Shown in pieces: positions 1 to 6,604 of a stretch of DNA of 7,275 bases. How positions within the stretch are numbered: the first letter of the stretch is position 1; each line of letters begins with the position of its first letter. The position numbers and the translations under genes are program-made. A model generated the notes under the pieces. That model had not been told where the DNA came from. It ran no database searches and saw nothing but the letters and a program-made list of their open reading frames with translations. The stretch covers positions 1 through 7,275 of the forward strand of contig CALGIY010000074.1 in NCBI GenBank assembly GCA_937914965.1. Direction: 5' to 3'. The stretch comes from an uncultured Thermoanaerobacteraceae bacterium. GTDB lineage: Bacteria > Bacillota > DSM-12270 > Thermacetogeniales > Thermacetogeniaceae.

Positions 1-180
1 CTCATTGAAAACAAGAAGATCCCCTTCCTGAAGATAATCCGGGATACTTTTGAAGTTTGTATGAACTATTTCCCCCGAACTTCTATTAACTGCCATCATC
101 CGAGCAGCATCCCGCTGGACAGCCGGATATTGAGCGATTAATTCAGGAGGCAGATTATAATCAAAGTCACTTACCTGCAA
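1..180 (-). CDS. queA: S-adenosylmethionine:tRNA ribosyltransferase-isomerase QueA (5' part, runs off the left edge)
   Basis: QueA transfers and isomerises the ribosyl group of S-adenosylmethionine onto preQ1 in the tRNA anticodon wobble position, giving epoxyqueuosine; it is a cytosolic enzyme. Only the first 60 codons are present. The translation starts MQVSDFDYNLPPELIAQYP and continues with RDAARMMAVNR, then PDYLQEGDLLVFNE at the window edge; this is the typical QueA N-terminus (VSDFDY, LIAQYP, RDxSR, GDLLVxN). The start is a TTG at 178-180: no ATG or GTG fits the family N-terminus in this frame, and an AGGGAAAGG ribosome binding site sits 9 nt upstream. It is the last gene seen in the minus-strand series ruvCAB-queH-DUF2905-queA, separated from DUF2905 by 112 bp. 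Identity is secure; the C-terminal four fifths or so lie outside the window. Confidence 0.95.
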   Translation of the reverse strand, partial: MQVSDFDYNLPPELIAQYPAVQRDAARMMAVNRSSGEIVHTNFKSIPDYLQEGDLLVFNE

Positions 181-189
181 TTCAAGTTT

Positions 190-198
190 CCTTTCCCT
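190..198 (-). promoter_or_regulatory. Ribosome binding site deciding the TTG start of queA
   Basis: On the minus strand AGGGAAAGG lies 9 nt before the TTG at 178-180. It supports TTG as the queA start and is the only purine-rich Shine-Dalgarno-like stretch at a suitable distance. Confidence 0.7.
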
Positions 199-224
199 AT
201 TCAAGTCTTTAAAAAGATAAATGT

Positions 225-233
225 ATTATACCA
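225..233 (-). promoter_or_regulatory. Candidate extended -10 promoter for queA
   Basis: The minus strand reads TGGTATAAT, a perfect TATAAT preceded by the TGn extension, 44 nt upstream of the queA start codon. There is no good -35 at 16-18 bp spacing (the 17-bp position holds GCGCGG), which extended -10 promoters tolerate. It implies that queA can be transcribed apart from the ruv-queH-DUF2905 operon. Sequence inference only. Confidence 0.5.
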
Positions 234-243
234 CTACAGCACA

Positions 244-267
244 AAGACCGCGCATCCCCACGGTCTT
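244..267 (-). terminator. Possible weak terminator or attenuator hairpin between DUF2905 and queA
   Basis: AAGACCG and CGGTCTT form a 7-bp perfect stem, extendable inward by one T-G wobble and one G-C pair to a 6-nt loop. On the minus strand the stem is followed by only a short T run (TTTG, then TGCTGT), so it is a poor intrinsic terminator. It lies 26 nt past the DUF2905 stop and directly upstream of the candidate queA -10 box, overlapping where a -35 would be. It may be a partial terminator between the two transcription units. Confidence 0.35.
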
Positions 268-292
268 GACGTAATTCATTCCTTCCCGGATC

Positions 293-514
293 CTAACGGC
301 GCAGTAGATTGAACACAAGGGTCAACACCAAGCTCAAGATCAAACAAGTCACCAGGGGGAAGTAAAATGAAAAATTCCCTTTCTGGTAATAGATATCTCC
401 AGGCAGTCTCCCTAAAGGTGATATCTTTCCCAGCAGTAGAAGCAAACATCCAGCAACCAAAAGGAAAAATCCTGCAAAGATCAGCAGCTTGGCCAGAGAT
501 GAAAGGCTATCCAT
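293..514 (-). CDS. DUF2905 family small membrane protein
   Basis: A 73-residue membrane protein of unknown function. Two hydrophobic segments are visible, about residues 7-29 and 51-69. The loop between them carries GRLPGDIYYQKGNFSFYFPL, which matches the family pattern (G-LPGDI, then a GNF-FYFP stretch leading into the second helix). About 70 residues is the usual family size. The start is the ATG at 512-514, with AGGAG eight nt upstream; a longer reading to a TTG at 749-751 is open but is just the shadow of queH. The start overlaps the queH stop by 8 nt, so the two are probably translationally coupled. Neighbours are queH upstream and queA downstream. Family assignment is by recognition of the motif; no function is known to me. 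Confidence 0.82.
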   Translation of the reverse strand: MDSLSSLAKLLIFAGFFLLVAGCLLLLLGKISPLGRLPGDIYYQKGNFSFYFPLVTCLILSLVLTLVFNLLRR

Positions 515-1049
515 TTTTCTTGCTCCTATCATAACGATCTTGCTCGCTGTATAAACATCCGCAGTACTGCTGGCGGTAAAGTCCCATCTTTTTGGCCTGT
601 CTCCTTCCCTCGCTGAAACCCTTCCTCCAGTCGAAGTAAACAAAGGGTATTCCCTCTTCCTCTGCAATCGCTTCTCCTGTTTGCCGCAGGAGATCATGGT
701 TCTGCCAGGGACTGACCAAGAGGGTAGTAGTAAAACTATCATACCCCTCAACTTTAGCCCGTGCCGCAGTTTCTTGTAAACGCACTAAATAACAGATGCG
801 GCAGCGCTCCCCTTCTTTAAAGGATACTTCACGAAAATAAGTCTCAGGGTGATATTCTGAAGCCACCAGGAGAGGAATTTCCAACCGCCGCGCCATTTCA
901 GCCGTCCCTTCCCGCCTCCTGGCATACTCCTGGTAAGGGTGTATATTCGGGTTGTAGTAATATCCTTTTGGATCATGCCCCTGCTTCAACAAATCTTGTA
1001 CAGGGTAGACGGCACAAGGACCACAGCAGATATGCAGCAAAACCCTCAC
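507..1049 (-). CDS. queH: Epoxyqueuosine reductase QueH
   Basis: QueH (old name DUF208) reduces the epoxide of epoxyqueuosine in tRNA to queuosine, the last step of the pathway; it replaces the unrelated cobalamin enzyme QueG. The 180-residue length is in the family range. The N-terminus [16 protein letters not shown] carries the family signature with C8, C9 and C12. Further conserved cysteines are C83 and C86 ([10 protein letters not shown]), plus C163 and C165 (QYCGC) near the C-terminus; N33-P34 lies in a YYNPNIHP motif, and [11 protein letters not shown] is at 108-118. C8/C9/C83/C86 are the likely iron-sulfur ligands (family knowledge). The start is GTG at 1047-1049, which overlaps the ruvB stop as GTGA, with AGGGG about 10 nt upstream. 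It is co-operonic with ruvB and lies upstream of queA, whose product is its substrate. Confidence 0.93.
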   Translation of the reverse strand: MRVLLHICCGPCAVYPVQDLLKQGHDPKGYYYNPNIHPYQEYARRREGTAEMARRLEIPLLVASEYHPETYFREVSFKEGERCRICYLVRLQETAARAKVEGYDSFTTTLLVSPWQNHDLLRQTGEAIAEEEGIPFVYFDWRKGFSEGRRQAKKMGLYRQQYCGCLYSEQDRYDRSKKNG

Positions 1050-2098
1050 TCTTCATCATCCCCTACAAAAAGTGCTTTCTGCCCGGGGTCTTTTCCCCCC
1101 TCTTCTGGAAAGGGTATCCCCAGGTGGCCATAAGCCAAAGGAGTAGCCACACGTCCTCTAGGTGTGCGCTGCAGGTAGCCCATTTGCAAGAGATAGGGTT
1201 CATAGACATCCTCAATCGTACCCGACTCCTCCCGAGCTGCAGCAGCCAAGGTATCCAGTCCTACAGGCCCCCCCTGGAATTTATAGATTACTGTTTCCAA
1301 AAGGATCCGGTCAACCTTGTCCAATCCGCACTCATCCACTTCCAGGCGCCGCAGGGCATCCCTCACCAGATCAAGATTAACTACCTGTGCCCCATCAACC
1401 TCAGCAAAATCCCGAACTCGCCGCAAGAGTCTGGTGGCAATCCTCGGCGTCCCACGGGCGCGCCGAGCAATCTCAAAAGCTCCCTCATTCACCAACTGCA
1501 TCTCCAGCAGTTTTGCGGCGCGTATAACGATCTGGTGCAGATCCTCTACCGGATAGTAGTCTACGCGCAAAATGATCCCAAAGCGATCCCGCAGCGGCAG
1601 GCTGACCAGCCCCGCCCTGGTTGTAGCCCCAATCAGGGTGAATGGGGGGAGGTCGATCCGGACAGATCTTGCCCCAGGACCCTTACCAATTACTATATCC
1701 AAATAAAAATCCTCTAATGCTGGATAAAGGATCTCTTCTACCACCCTCGGCAAGCGGTGAATCTCATCGACAAACAATACATCATCTGGCTCCAAATTGG
1801 TCAATACTGCGGCCATATCCCCGGCTCGTTCCAGAGCTGGCCCTGATGTAGGATAAAGGCGGACATCCATTTCCTTGGCAATGATCTGAGCTAGGGTGGT
1901 TTTACCTAAACCAGGTGGACCATAAAGCAGAACATGATCTAAAGCTTCCTTCCTCTGACGGGCAGCCTTGATAAAAACCTCTAGATTTTCTTTAAGCTGT
2001 TTTTGCCCAACAAATTCCCGCAGTGAACGCGGGCGCAAAGATTTTTCCGTCTCTTCCTCCTGAGGAAGATTGGCAGCAGATACAATTCTCTCCTCCAT
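1046..2098 (-). CDS. ruvB: Holliday junction branch migration DNA helicase RuvB
   Basis: RuvB is the AAA+ ATPase motor that, as hexamers docked to RuvA, drives branch migration of Holliday junctions. The 350-residue length is standard. Visible motifs: SLREFVGQ near residues 25-32, Walker [10 protein letters not shown] at 60-68, Walker B LFVDEIHR at 108-115, sensor 1 IGATTRAG at 156-163, and the LRDRFG arginine-finger region at 169-174. Near residue 279 onward GLDTLAAA and later [12 protein letters not shown] mark the C-terminal winged-helix DNA-binding domain. The start is the ATG at 2096-2098 with AGAGGGTG 7 nt upstream. It follows ruvA after a 4-nt gap and overlaps queH by 4 nt. The acidic tail FVGDDEE is a normal variation. 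Confidence 0.98.
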   Translation of the reverse strand: MEERIVSAANLPQEEETEKSLRPRSLREFVGQKQLKENLEVFIKAARQRKEALDHVLLYGPPGLGKTTLAQIIAKEMDVRLYPTSGPALERAGDMAAVLTNLEPDDVLFVDEIHRLPRVVEEILYPALEDFYLDIVIGKGPGARSVRIDLPPFTLIGATTRAGLVSLPLRDRFGIILRVDYYPVEDLHQIVIRAAKLLEMQLVNEGAFEIARRARGTPRIATRLLRRVRDFAEVDGAQVVNLDLVRDALRRLEVDECGLDKVDRILLETVIYKFQGGPVGLDTLAAAAREESGTIEDVYEPYLLQMGYLQRTPRGRVATPLAYGHLGIPFPEEGGKDPGQKALFVGDDEE

Positions 2099-2102
2099 AT
2101 AT

Positions 2103-2705
2103 CTACACCCTCTTCCCTAATTCCCGGAGTGACAGGCGCAGAACTTCACCCACAGAAGCACCGTCCGGGGTATCGGGCTGCAACTTCTGCAGCACACCTA
2201 CTGCCTCCTGTCGGCTGTAGCCGAGGGACAGGAGGGCTTGGGCAACCTCATCAAAAACCGGATCCCCAAAATCTTTTGCCACATCCTGTTGGGGAAGCAT
2301 GGGGGCAGGAAGTTTACCCTTCAACTCCAGGATCAGCCGCGATGCTGTCTTTTTTCCAACCCCAGGCACCTTCATGAGGGGTTCTACCTCACCGCGTTCC
2401 AAAATAGATGCCAGATCCTTCCCCCGAAAGGTATCGATAATTGTCAAGGCCACCTTTGGTCCAATCCCCCGGGCTTTCAGCAAGACCCGGAACAGGGAAC
2501 GGTCCTGGAGTGTTTGGAAACCATAAAGCTGGAGTAAGTCCTCCCGTACATGAAGGTGTGTATAAAGCTCCACCTCCTGCCCGGTGGCAGGCAGCTTTTG
2601 CAGCAAACTAGAGGGCACCGCAACCTCATAACCAATCCCCTGCACTTCGATCTGCACCTGGTCCCCATCTACACCTAAAAGACTCCCTTTTAAATAAGAA
2701 ATCAC
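2103..2705 (-). CDS. ruvA: Holliday junction branch migration protein RuvA
   Basis: RuvA binds four-way junctions as a tetramer and loads RuvB. Its 200 residues match the family. The three domains are visible: an N-terminal OB fold (1-64) with the acidic pin E55-D56 in [11 protein letters not shown], a middle domain with two helix-hairpin-helix motifs ([10 protein letters not shown] near 78-87 and [12 protein letters not shown] near 113-124), and a C-terminal RuvB-binding domain (about 150-200, [18 protein letters not shown]). The start is GTG at 2703-2705 (VISYLKG, read as MISYLKG), which matches the conserved N-terminus and overlaps the ruvC stop as GTGA. The Shine-Dalgarno GGGTGAGG is close, about 4 nt away. 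Operon order is ruvC-ruvA-ruvB. Confidence 0.98.
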   Translation of the reverse strand: MISYLKGSLLGVDGDQVQIEVQGIGYEVAVPSSLLQKLPATGQEVELYTHLHVREDLLQLYGFQTLQDRSLFRVLLKARGIGPKVALTIIDTFRGKDLASILERGEVEPLMKVPGVGKKTASRLILELKGKLPAPMLPQQDVAKDFGDPVFDEVAQALLSLGYSRQEAVGVLQKLQPDTPDGASVGEVLRLSLRELGKRV

Positions 2706-3220
2706 TGTTCCTCACCCCATTTGCTCTTCTGGTTGTTCAACCTGCAAGTAGTGCGAGAAATATAGTAGTGGCAGAGGGCCGCGGCCAGGGCATCAGCCGC
2801 ATGGTCCGGCCGTGGAATGTCCTTAAGTTTTAGTGTCACCTGTACCATCCGCTGGATTTGGGATTTATCCGCCCTTCCATATCCGGAGACAGTTTGCTTG
2901 ATCTCCAGGGGTGTATATGTAGCAACCTCGATCCCCTGGTGGACCGCAGCCAGGATCACTGCGGCCCGAGTATGCCCCACAGTAAGTGCAGTGCGGGCGT
3001 TCTTATTAAAATAGATTCCCTCAATGGACATGGCCCCTGGCTGGAATTTCTCACAAATTCCTGTAATCCCGTTATAGATACCGGACAAGCGAGAGGGCAG
3101 ATCCTGCTCCCGTTCGATCTTAATCACACCGTAGTCTACCAGATTTACTCTTCTATCTTTTATTTCAATAACTCCATAACCGGTGGAAATAACACCGGGG
3201 TCAATTCCCAAGATAATCAT
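2702..3220 (-). CDS. ruvC: Crossover junction endodeoxyribonuclease RuvC
   Basis: RuvC is the dimeric resolvase that makes paired nicks in Holliday junctions held by RuvAB. The 172-residue product begins MIILGIDPGVISTGYGVIE, with catalytic D7. The second acid is E67 in SIEGIYFNKN, and the C-terminal pair is H140 and D143 in PDHAADALA; the third position is His rather than the Asp of E. coli RuvC, as in the Thermus-type enzymes. K109/G113-G115 (KQTVSGYGRADK) fits the conserved basic patch. The start is the ATG at 3218-3220 with GGGAGG 9 nt upstream. It is the first ruv gene, 53 bp after the MFS transporter stop, and overlaps ruvA by 4 nt. Many Clostridia have yebC upstream here; this window has a transporter instead. 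Confidence 0.97.
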   Translation of the reverse strand: MIILGIDPGVISTGYGVIEIKDRRVNLVDYGVIKIEREQDLPSRLSGIYNGITGICEKFQPGAMSIEGIYFNKNARTALTVGHTRAAVILAAVHQGIEVATYTPLEIKQTVSGYGRADKSQIQRMVQVTLKLKDIPRPDHAADALAAALCHYYISRTTCRLNNQKSKWGEEQ

Positions 3221-3273
3221 CTATTAAAACCTCCCTATTTCCGGATTCGCCCTCCCGTACATCTGTTCCTTCT

Positions 3274-4677
3274 TTAATGATTAGGGGTTTGTTTCTGCTC
3301 CTGACCGTGTAACCTACCCCTGGCCAGGGAAGCAGCGATCCCGAAGATACAAAAAACAGCAAAAACAGTAAAAGAAAGGCGTATGCTCTTTAGAAAAGCC
3401 GGGAAATTACCGGGTGCCAACTGCACCCCCCCTAGATACAGGGAAAAGATCATGGTCACAACCCCCATGCTGAACATCTGCCCCAGCAGCCGCATAGTGC
3501 TGATTATCCCTGAAGCTACACCATAGTATCTTTTCTGTACCGCACTCATGACAGCATTCGTGTTTGGTGATGAGAACAGTCCAAAACCAAAACCGAGCAG
3601 GACCAAACAGACAATCAGATACGCAAGGGATGTGTTCTTGGATAGAGTAATCAACAGCATAACCCCGAGAGCCGAAATCCCCATCCCTAAAGATGCCACA
3701 AGTCGCGGTTCAATGCGATCTGACAGTTTCCCGGCAATGGGAGAAACGATGACCTGTACCAAGGGCTGGAAGACAAGTATCAGACCAGCATGCACTGCAC
3801 TAAACCCTTTGATGTACTGTAGATATAAACTCAGAATAAAGCCCACAGCAAAGGTGGCGCTGTAGTTGATCAGGGCAGCAAGATTAGAAAAGGTAAAGGC
3901 AAGATTGTGGTGAAAGAGCCGCATCTCCAGGACTGGGCTGTCAGTACGCAGTTCCCACCAGATAAAAAACAGGAGACCTGCAATTCCCAAACCCAGCAGT
4001 AGAAAACCGGAGGCTTGCGGAACCTTGGAAAAGCCGTACATCAAAGCCAAGACCATACACCCATAAAGAAGTGAGCCCGCCAGGTCAAACTTCTCCCCGG
4101 CTGCCTCCACCCACTCCCCTTTCAACTTCCAGAGCAGCAAGATGGTCACCAGCACCCCGAGCAGTGCAGTCACCATAAAAATGCTTCTCCACCCCAGGTG
4201 ATGGGTAAGCAGCCCACCCAGTGTCGGGCCCAAAGAGAGCCCCAGGTACACTGAGGCAACATTAATACCCAGCGCTTTACCACGCTCATGCAGGGGATAA
4301 ACAGAGATCAAAATCGCCATACCAGTCCCGAAGACCATGGCGCTCCCTACCCCCTGAAGTGCCCTTGCCAGCAGCAGCAGGTGAGCATTAGGAGCAAGAA
4401 CCGCAAGGAGTGAAGCCAAGGTAAAGGTAACGGTACCATAGAGGAAAATCCTCTTCCTCCCGTAAATATCGGCTATTCTACCAAAAGGAACCAAAAACAC
4501 TGCGGTAGCCAAGAGATATGTAGTCACCAGCCAGCTCAGGTAAACAACATCCATCGCAAATTCCCCACCGATTGCCGGCAAAGCTATATTGATCGATGAC
4601 CCGAGAAAAGGAGTGATGAATGAACTGACCGAGGCAATCAGTAAAGCAACTCTTTTGGTGACATTATTTGTGGTCAC
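3274..4677 (-). CDS. MFS transporter, DHA2 (14-helix, EmrB/QacA-like) drug efflux family
   Basis: A 467-residue inner-membrane protein, probably a proton-driven exporter; its substrate cannot be told. Visible motifs (numbered from the chosen start): TM1 region FLGSSINIALPAIG at 24-37, motif A GRIADIYGRKR at 66-76, ARALQGVGSAM near 104-114, antiporter motif C GLSLGPTLGG at 146-155, a second-half loop GKLSDRIEPR at 316-325, and FSSPNTNAVMSAV at 368-380. Hydrophobic stretches fit about 14 helices. The TM1 motif lacks the Asp common in QacA-like LD-TIVNVALP, carrying Gly-Ser-Ser there. The start is GTG at 4675-4677, chosen because GGAGG lies exactly 7 nt upstream; a GTG at 4702-4704 would place that Shine-Dalgarno inside the gene. 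It sits between a two-component system and ruvC and may be co-transcribed with either. Confidence 0.9.
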   Translation of the reverse strand: MTTNNVTKRVALLIASVSSFITPFLGSSINIALPAIGGEFAMDVVYLSWLVTTYLLATAVFLVPFGRIADIYGRKRIFLYGTVTFTLASLLAVLAPNAHLLLLARALQGVGSAMVFGTGMAILISVYPLHERGKALGINVASVYLGLSLGPTLGGLLTHHLGWRSIFMVTALLGVLVTILLLWKLKGEWVEAAGEKFDLAGSLLYGCMVLALMYGFSKVPQASGFLLLGLGIAGLLFFIWWELRTDSPVLEMRLFHHNLAFTFSNLAALINYSATFAVGFILSLYLQYIKGFSAVHAGLILVFQPLVQVIVSPIAGKLSDRIEPRLVASLGMGISALGVMLLITLSKNTSLAYLIVCLVLLGFGFGLFSSPNTNAVMSAVQKRYYGVASGIISTMRLLGQMFSMGVVTMIFSLYLGGVQLAPGNFPAFLKSIRLSFTVFAVFCIFGIAASLARGRLHGQEQKQTPNH

Positions 4678-4682
4678 AGTTA

Positions 4683-4690
4683 TTCCTCCA
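4683..4690 (-). promoter_or_regulatory. Ribosome binding site deciding the GTG start of the MFS transporter
   Basis: TGGAGGAA on the minus strand, with its GGAGG core 7 nt from the GTG at 4675-4677. It is the strongest Shine-Dalgarno in the region and favours this start over the GTG 27 nt further upstream. Confidence 0.75.
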
Positions 4691-4726
4691 GAGCAGTTTT
4701 TCACCTGAAATTACAATAACAACATT

Positions 4727-4755
4727 ATTATACCTGATCTTCTATCTTGTCCTTA
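4727..4755 (-). promoter_or_regulatory. Candidate promoter for the MFS transporter
   Basis: A perfect TATAAT at 4727-4732 on the minus strand lies about 50 nt before the chosen start. The -35 region is weak (TAAGGA at 17 bp or TTAAGG at 18 bp spacing). A second, weaker TATAAA lies just upstream in the same gap. A weak -35 would suit an activated or regulated promoter. Inference from sequence alone. Confidence 0.4.
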
Positions 4756-4769
4756 AACTATTAACTATT
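4756..4769. repeat. Perfect 7-bp tandem repeat upstream of the MFS transporter
   Basis: AACTATT occurs twice in direct succession, immediately upstream of the possible -35 of the MFS promoter. It could be part of an operator or simply low-complexity A+T-rich sequence. Confidence 0.5.
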
Positions 4770-4818
4770 TTATACCTTTGAGATGGCAGGTGGACACTGC
4801 CCCACTCTGCGTGTACCA

Positions 4819-5895
4819 TTACAAGGTTAACAAGATAGAAAACTGGCTTCCCTGCCCTTCGCCAGGTGAACTGGCAATAATTGTCCCGCCCTGTTCTTCG
4901 AGCAGATTTCTGCTGAGGTATAACCCAATTCCTGATCCCTCTGTCTCCACTACCTTCTGTGCCCCTCCTCGATAAAACCGATTAAAAATTTTGCTGATCT
5001 CATGAGGCGGAATACCAATACCATTATCTCTTATATTTATTTTTATATATGTCTCCAGTTTTTCCATAGACACATTTACAGTTCCCTGATCGGCAGTATA
5101 CTTAATCGAATTTTCCAATATATTGACAATCGCTTCTCTGGTCCACTTTATATCATGGTATACAGGGATACTCTGTAAATCCTGCATATCAATTTCTACA
5201 TTTTTCTCCATTGCTCTTGAATAAACCTCATTCACCGCTTCAATAATTGTCTTTTTTATATCTGCTCTCTGCATATTCAGTTGTATCATGCCTGTTTCCA
5301 TTTTTGATATTTTGATAAGAGCATCAGACAGCCACTCCAGTTTATCGATTTGTTCCTTTGCCCTGCCCAAAAACTCCTCTTCTTCTTGCGGGCTGAGTCC
5401 GCCTTCAATCAGAAGGGTATTGAAAACTTTGATAGAGGAGAGCGGCGTTTTGATCTGATGAGAAATATCGGTGACCAATGAATGAAGGTTTTCTTTTTCT
5501 TTCCTGATGTCATCAAACCCCAGTTTCATTCTTCTGGAAATCTGATAAAACTGCGATTCAAGGCGTGATAAGATACCCTCTTCATCTTCCATAAAAACGG
5601 GATATTGTCCATCCATAATTTTGTCTGCTGCAATTGAAAGGTAATCGAGTTTATGTACCAGATATTTTCCCATTCCTAAGAACAGCAATATATTGATGGT
5701 TATTATAATAATAACAGCCGCAATGCTTCCCATAATAAAACCCTGGTAAGTATCCCCTGAGGCCATCCCGGTTGAGTTTTCAAATCCTGCTATAAGACGC
5801 ATGGTATTCATGACAAACAAGAATCCCACCAGAACAAGACTGGCTGTCAGAATAAGAAATAGCTTTTTTATTTTGGGGTCTTTTCTGAAGATCAT
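4819..5895 (-). CDS. Sensor histidine kinase with short extracytoplasmic loop
   Basis: A 358-residue membrane kinase, partner of the response regulator directly upstream. Two membrane helices (about 12-33 and 53-76) flank an outside loop of only some 20 residues, so it probably senses within or at the membrane or through a partner protein. A HAMP-like linker follows (about 77-115). The dimerisation/phosphoacceptor domain has H146 in DISHQIKTPLSSIK. The ATPase domain has the N box NILENSIKYT (258-267), G1 DNGIGIP (290-296), F box FNRFYRG (304-310) and G2 GSGIGLYLSR (320-329). All catalytic residues look intact. The chosen ATG at 5893-5895 overlaps the regulator stop as ATGA and has AAGGGTG 9 nt upstream; a GTG at 5905-5907 would add four residues but lacks a spaced Shine-Dalgarno. 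The H-box style resembles kinases paired with FtsX-type ABC transporters, which fits the permease next door. Confidence 0.93.
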   Translation of the reverse strand: MIFRKDPKIKKLFLILTASLVLVGFLFVMNTMRLIAGFENSTGMASGDTYQGFIMGSIAAVIIIITINILLFLGMGKYLVHKLDYLSIAADKIMDGQYPVFMEDEEGILSRLESQFYQISRRMKLGFDDIRKEKENLHSLVTDISHQIKTPLSSIKVFNTLLIEGGLSPQEEEEFLGRAKEQIDKLEWLSDALIKISKMETGMIQLNMQRADIKKTIIEAVNEVYSRAMEKNVEIDMQDLQSIPVYHDIKWTREAIVNILENSIKYTADQGTVNVSMEKLETYIKINIRDNGIGIPPHEISKIFNRFYRGGAQKVVETEGSGIGLYLSRNLLEEQGGTIIASSPGEGQGSQFSILLTL

Positions 5896-6593
5896 TGATG
5901 GACACACCCTTCAATCCAGATATATCCCGCTCCCCTGATTGTCTTGATGTACTGGGGATCTGAAGGATCAGCTTCAATCTTTTCACGCAGCCGCCTGATA
6001 TGTACCTGCAGGGTGTTCTCACTAATAAAATCACCTTCAATATCCCATAATTCATTAAGAAACTGCTCTTTGGTGATGATCTGCTGCGGGTTATTTATCA
6101 TATATTGGAAAAGCTTCATCTCCGTCCTGGTCAGGTATATTTCCTGGCCCTTTTTGTAGACCATCATCGTACTGGGATAAAACACAATCTCTTTGGATAC
6201 CAGTTTCTCATATTCTTTTACTGACTTACCCCTTCTCAAAACAGCATTAATCTTGGACACCATAACACTCATGCTGAACGGTTTGGTAATGTAGTTATCT
6301 GCCCCCATATCATAGCCCATCACAATATCTGTCTCTTGATCACAGGCTGTGAGAAAAATAATAAAAACATCACTTTTTTTCCTGATCTCCCGGCAGAACT
6401 GAAAGCCATCCCCATCAGGCAAAGCAACATCCAGCACCACAAGGTCAACCTCAGTCTTAAAAAATATATCTCTTGCTTCCCTAATCGATCTGGCTGCCAG
6501 CACCATAAAGCCCTCTCTTTCTAGCTTAAAGCTGACACCCCTGTTTAAAGACTGATCATCCTCCACCAGCAGTATTTTTTTTATGTTACTCAT
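5892..6593 (-). CDS. OmpR/PhoB-family response regulator
   Basis: A 233-residue transcription factor activated by phosphorylation. The receiver domain (about 1-120) has the acidic pocket E11-D12-D13, phosphoacceptor D55 in LVVLDVALPDGDGF, T82, and K104 in NYITKPF. The C-terminal winged-helix DNA-binding domain (about 133-228) includes LTRTEMKLFQYMINNP, the recognition-helix region ENTLQVHIRRLREKI (192-206), and the closing hairpin IKTIRGAGYIWI. The start is the ATG at 6591-6593 with GAGGTG 5 nt upstream. It is the first gene of a two-gene unit with the kinase (4-nt overlap). The terminator upstream separates it from the ABC permease, and direct repeats in its own upstream gap suggest autoregulation (inference). 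Likely targets are the ABC transporter, itself, and possibly the MFS gene. Confidence 0.95.
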   Translation of the reverse strand: MSNIKKILLVEDDQSLNRGVSFKLEREGFMVLAARSIREARDIFFKTEVDLVVLDVALPDGDGFQFCREIRKKSDVFIIFLTACDQETDIVMGYDMGADNYITKPFSMSVMVSKINAVLRRGKSVKEYEKLVSKEIVFYPSTMMVYKKGQEIYLTRTEMKLFQYMINNPQQIITKEQFLNELWDIEGDFISENTLQVHIRRLREKIEADPSDPQYIKTIRGAGYIWIEGCVHQ

Positions 6594-6604
6594 AGTCCCA
6601 CCTC

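Noticed and set aside
181..292. preQ1 riboswitch before queA
   Set aside because: The gap has one simple hairpin and no visible pseudoknot pairing or A-rich tail of the preQ1-I type; queA is also not the usual place for it.
515..751. N-terminal extension of the DUF2905 protein to a TTG at 749-751
   Set aside because: The extension lies inside queH in another frame, and the family length and a good Shine-Dalgarno support the ATG at 512-514.
968..1717. A 249-codon open frame on the plus strand, with several smaller plus-strand frames across 939-1851
   Set aside because: It is antisense to ruvB and part of queH, shows no recognisable motif, has proline/serine/glutamine-rich content typical of the complement of a real gene, and lacks a convincing Shine-Dalgarno.
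2023..3277. Plus-strand open frames opposite ruvA and ruvC
   Set aside because: They are shadows of intact, well-recognised minus-strand genes, with no domain or start signal of their own.
4786..4802. GGCAG/CTGCC inverted repeat just after the kinase stop, considered as a terminator
   Set aside because: The stem is only 5 bp, competes with a GTGG/CCAC alternative, and has no T run on the minus strand.
5780..6055. A 91-codon minus-strand frame spanning the regulator-kinase junction
   Set aside because: It is out of frame with both intact genes and resembles no protein; the ATGA overlap explains the junction fully.
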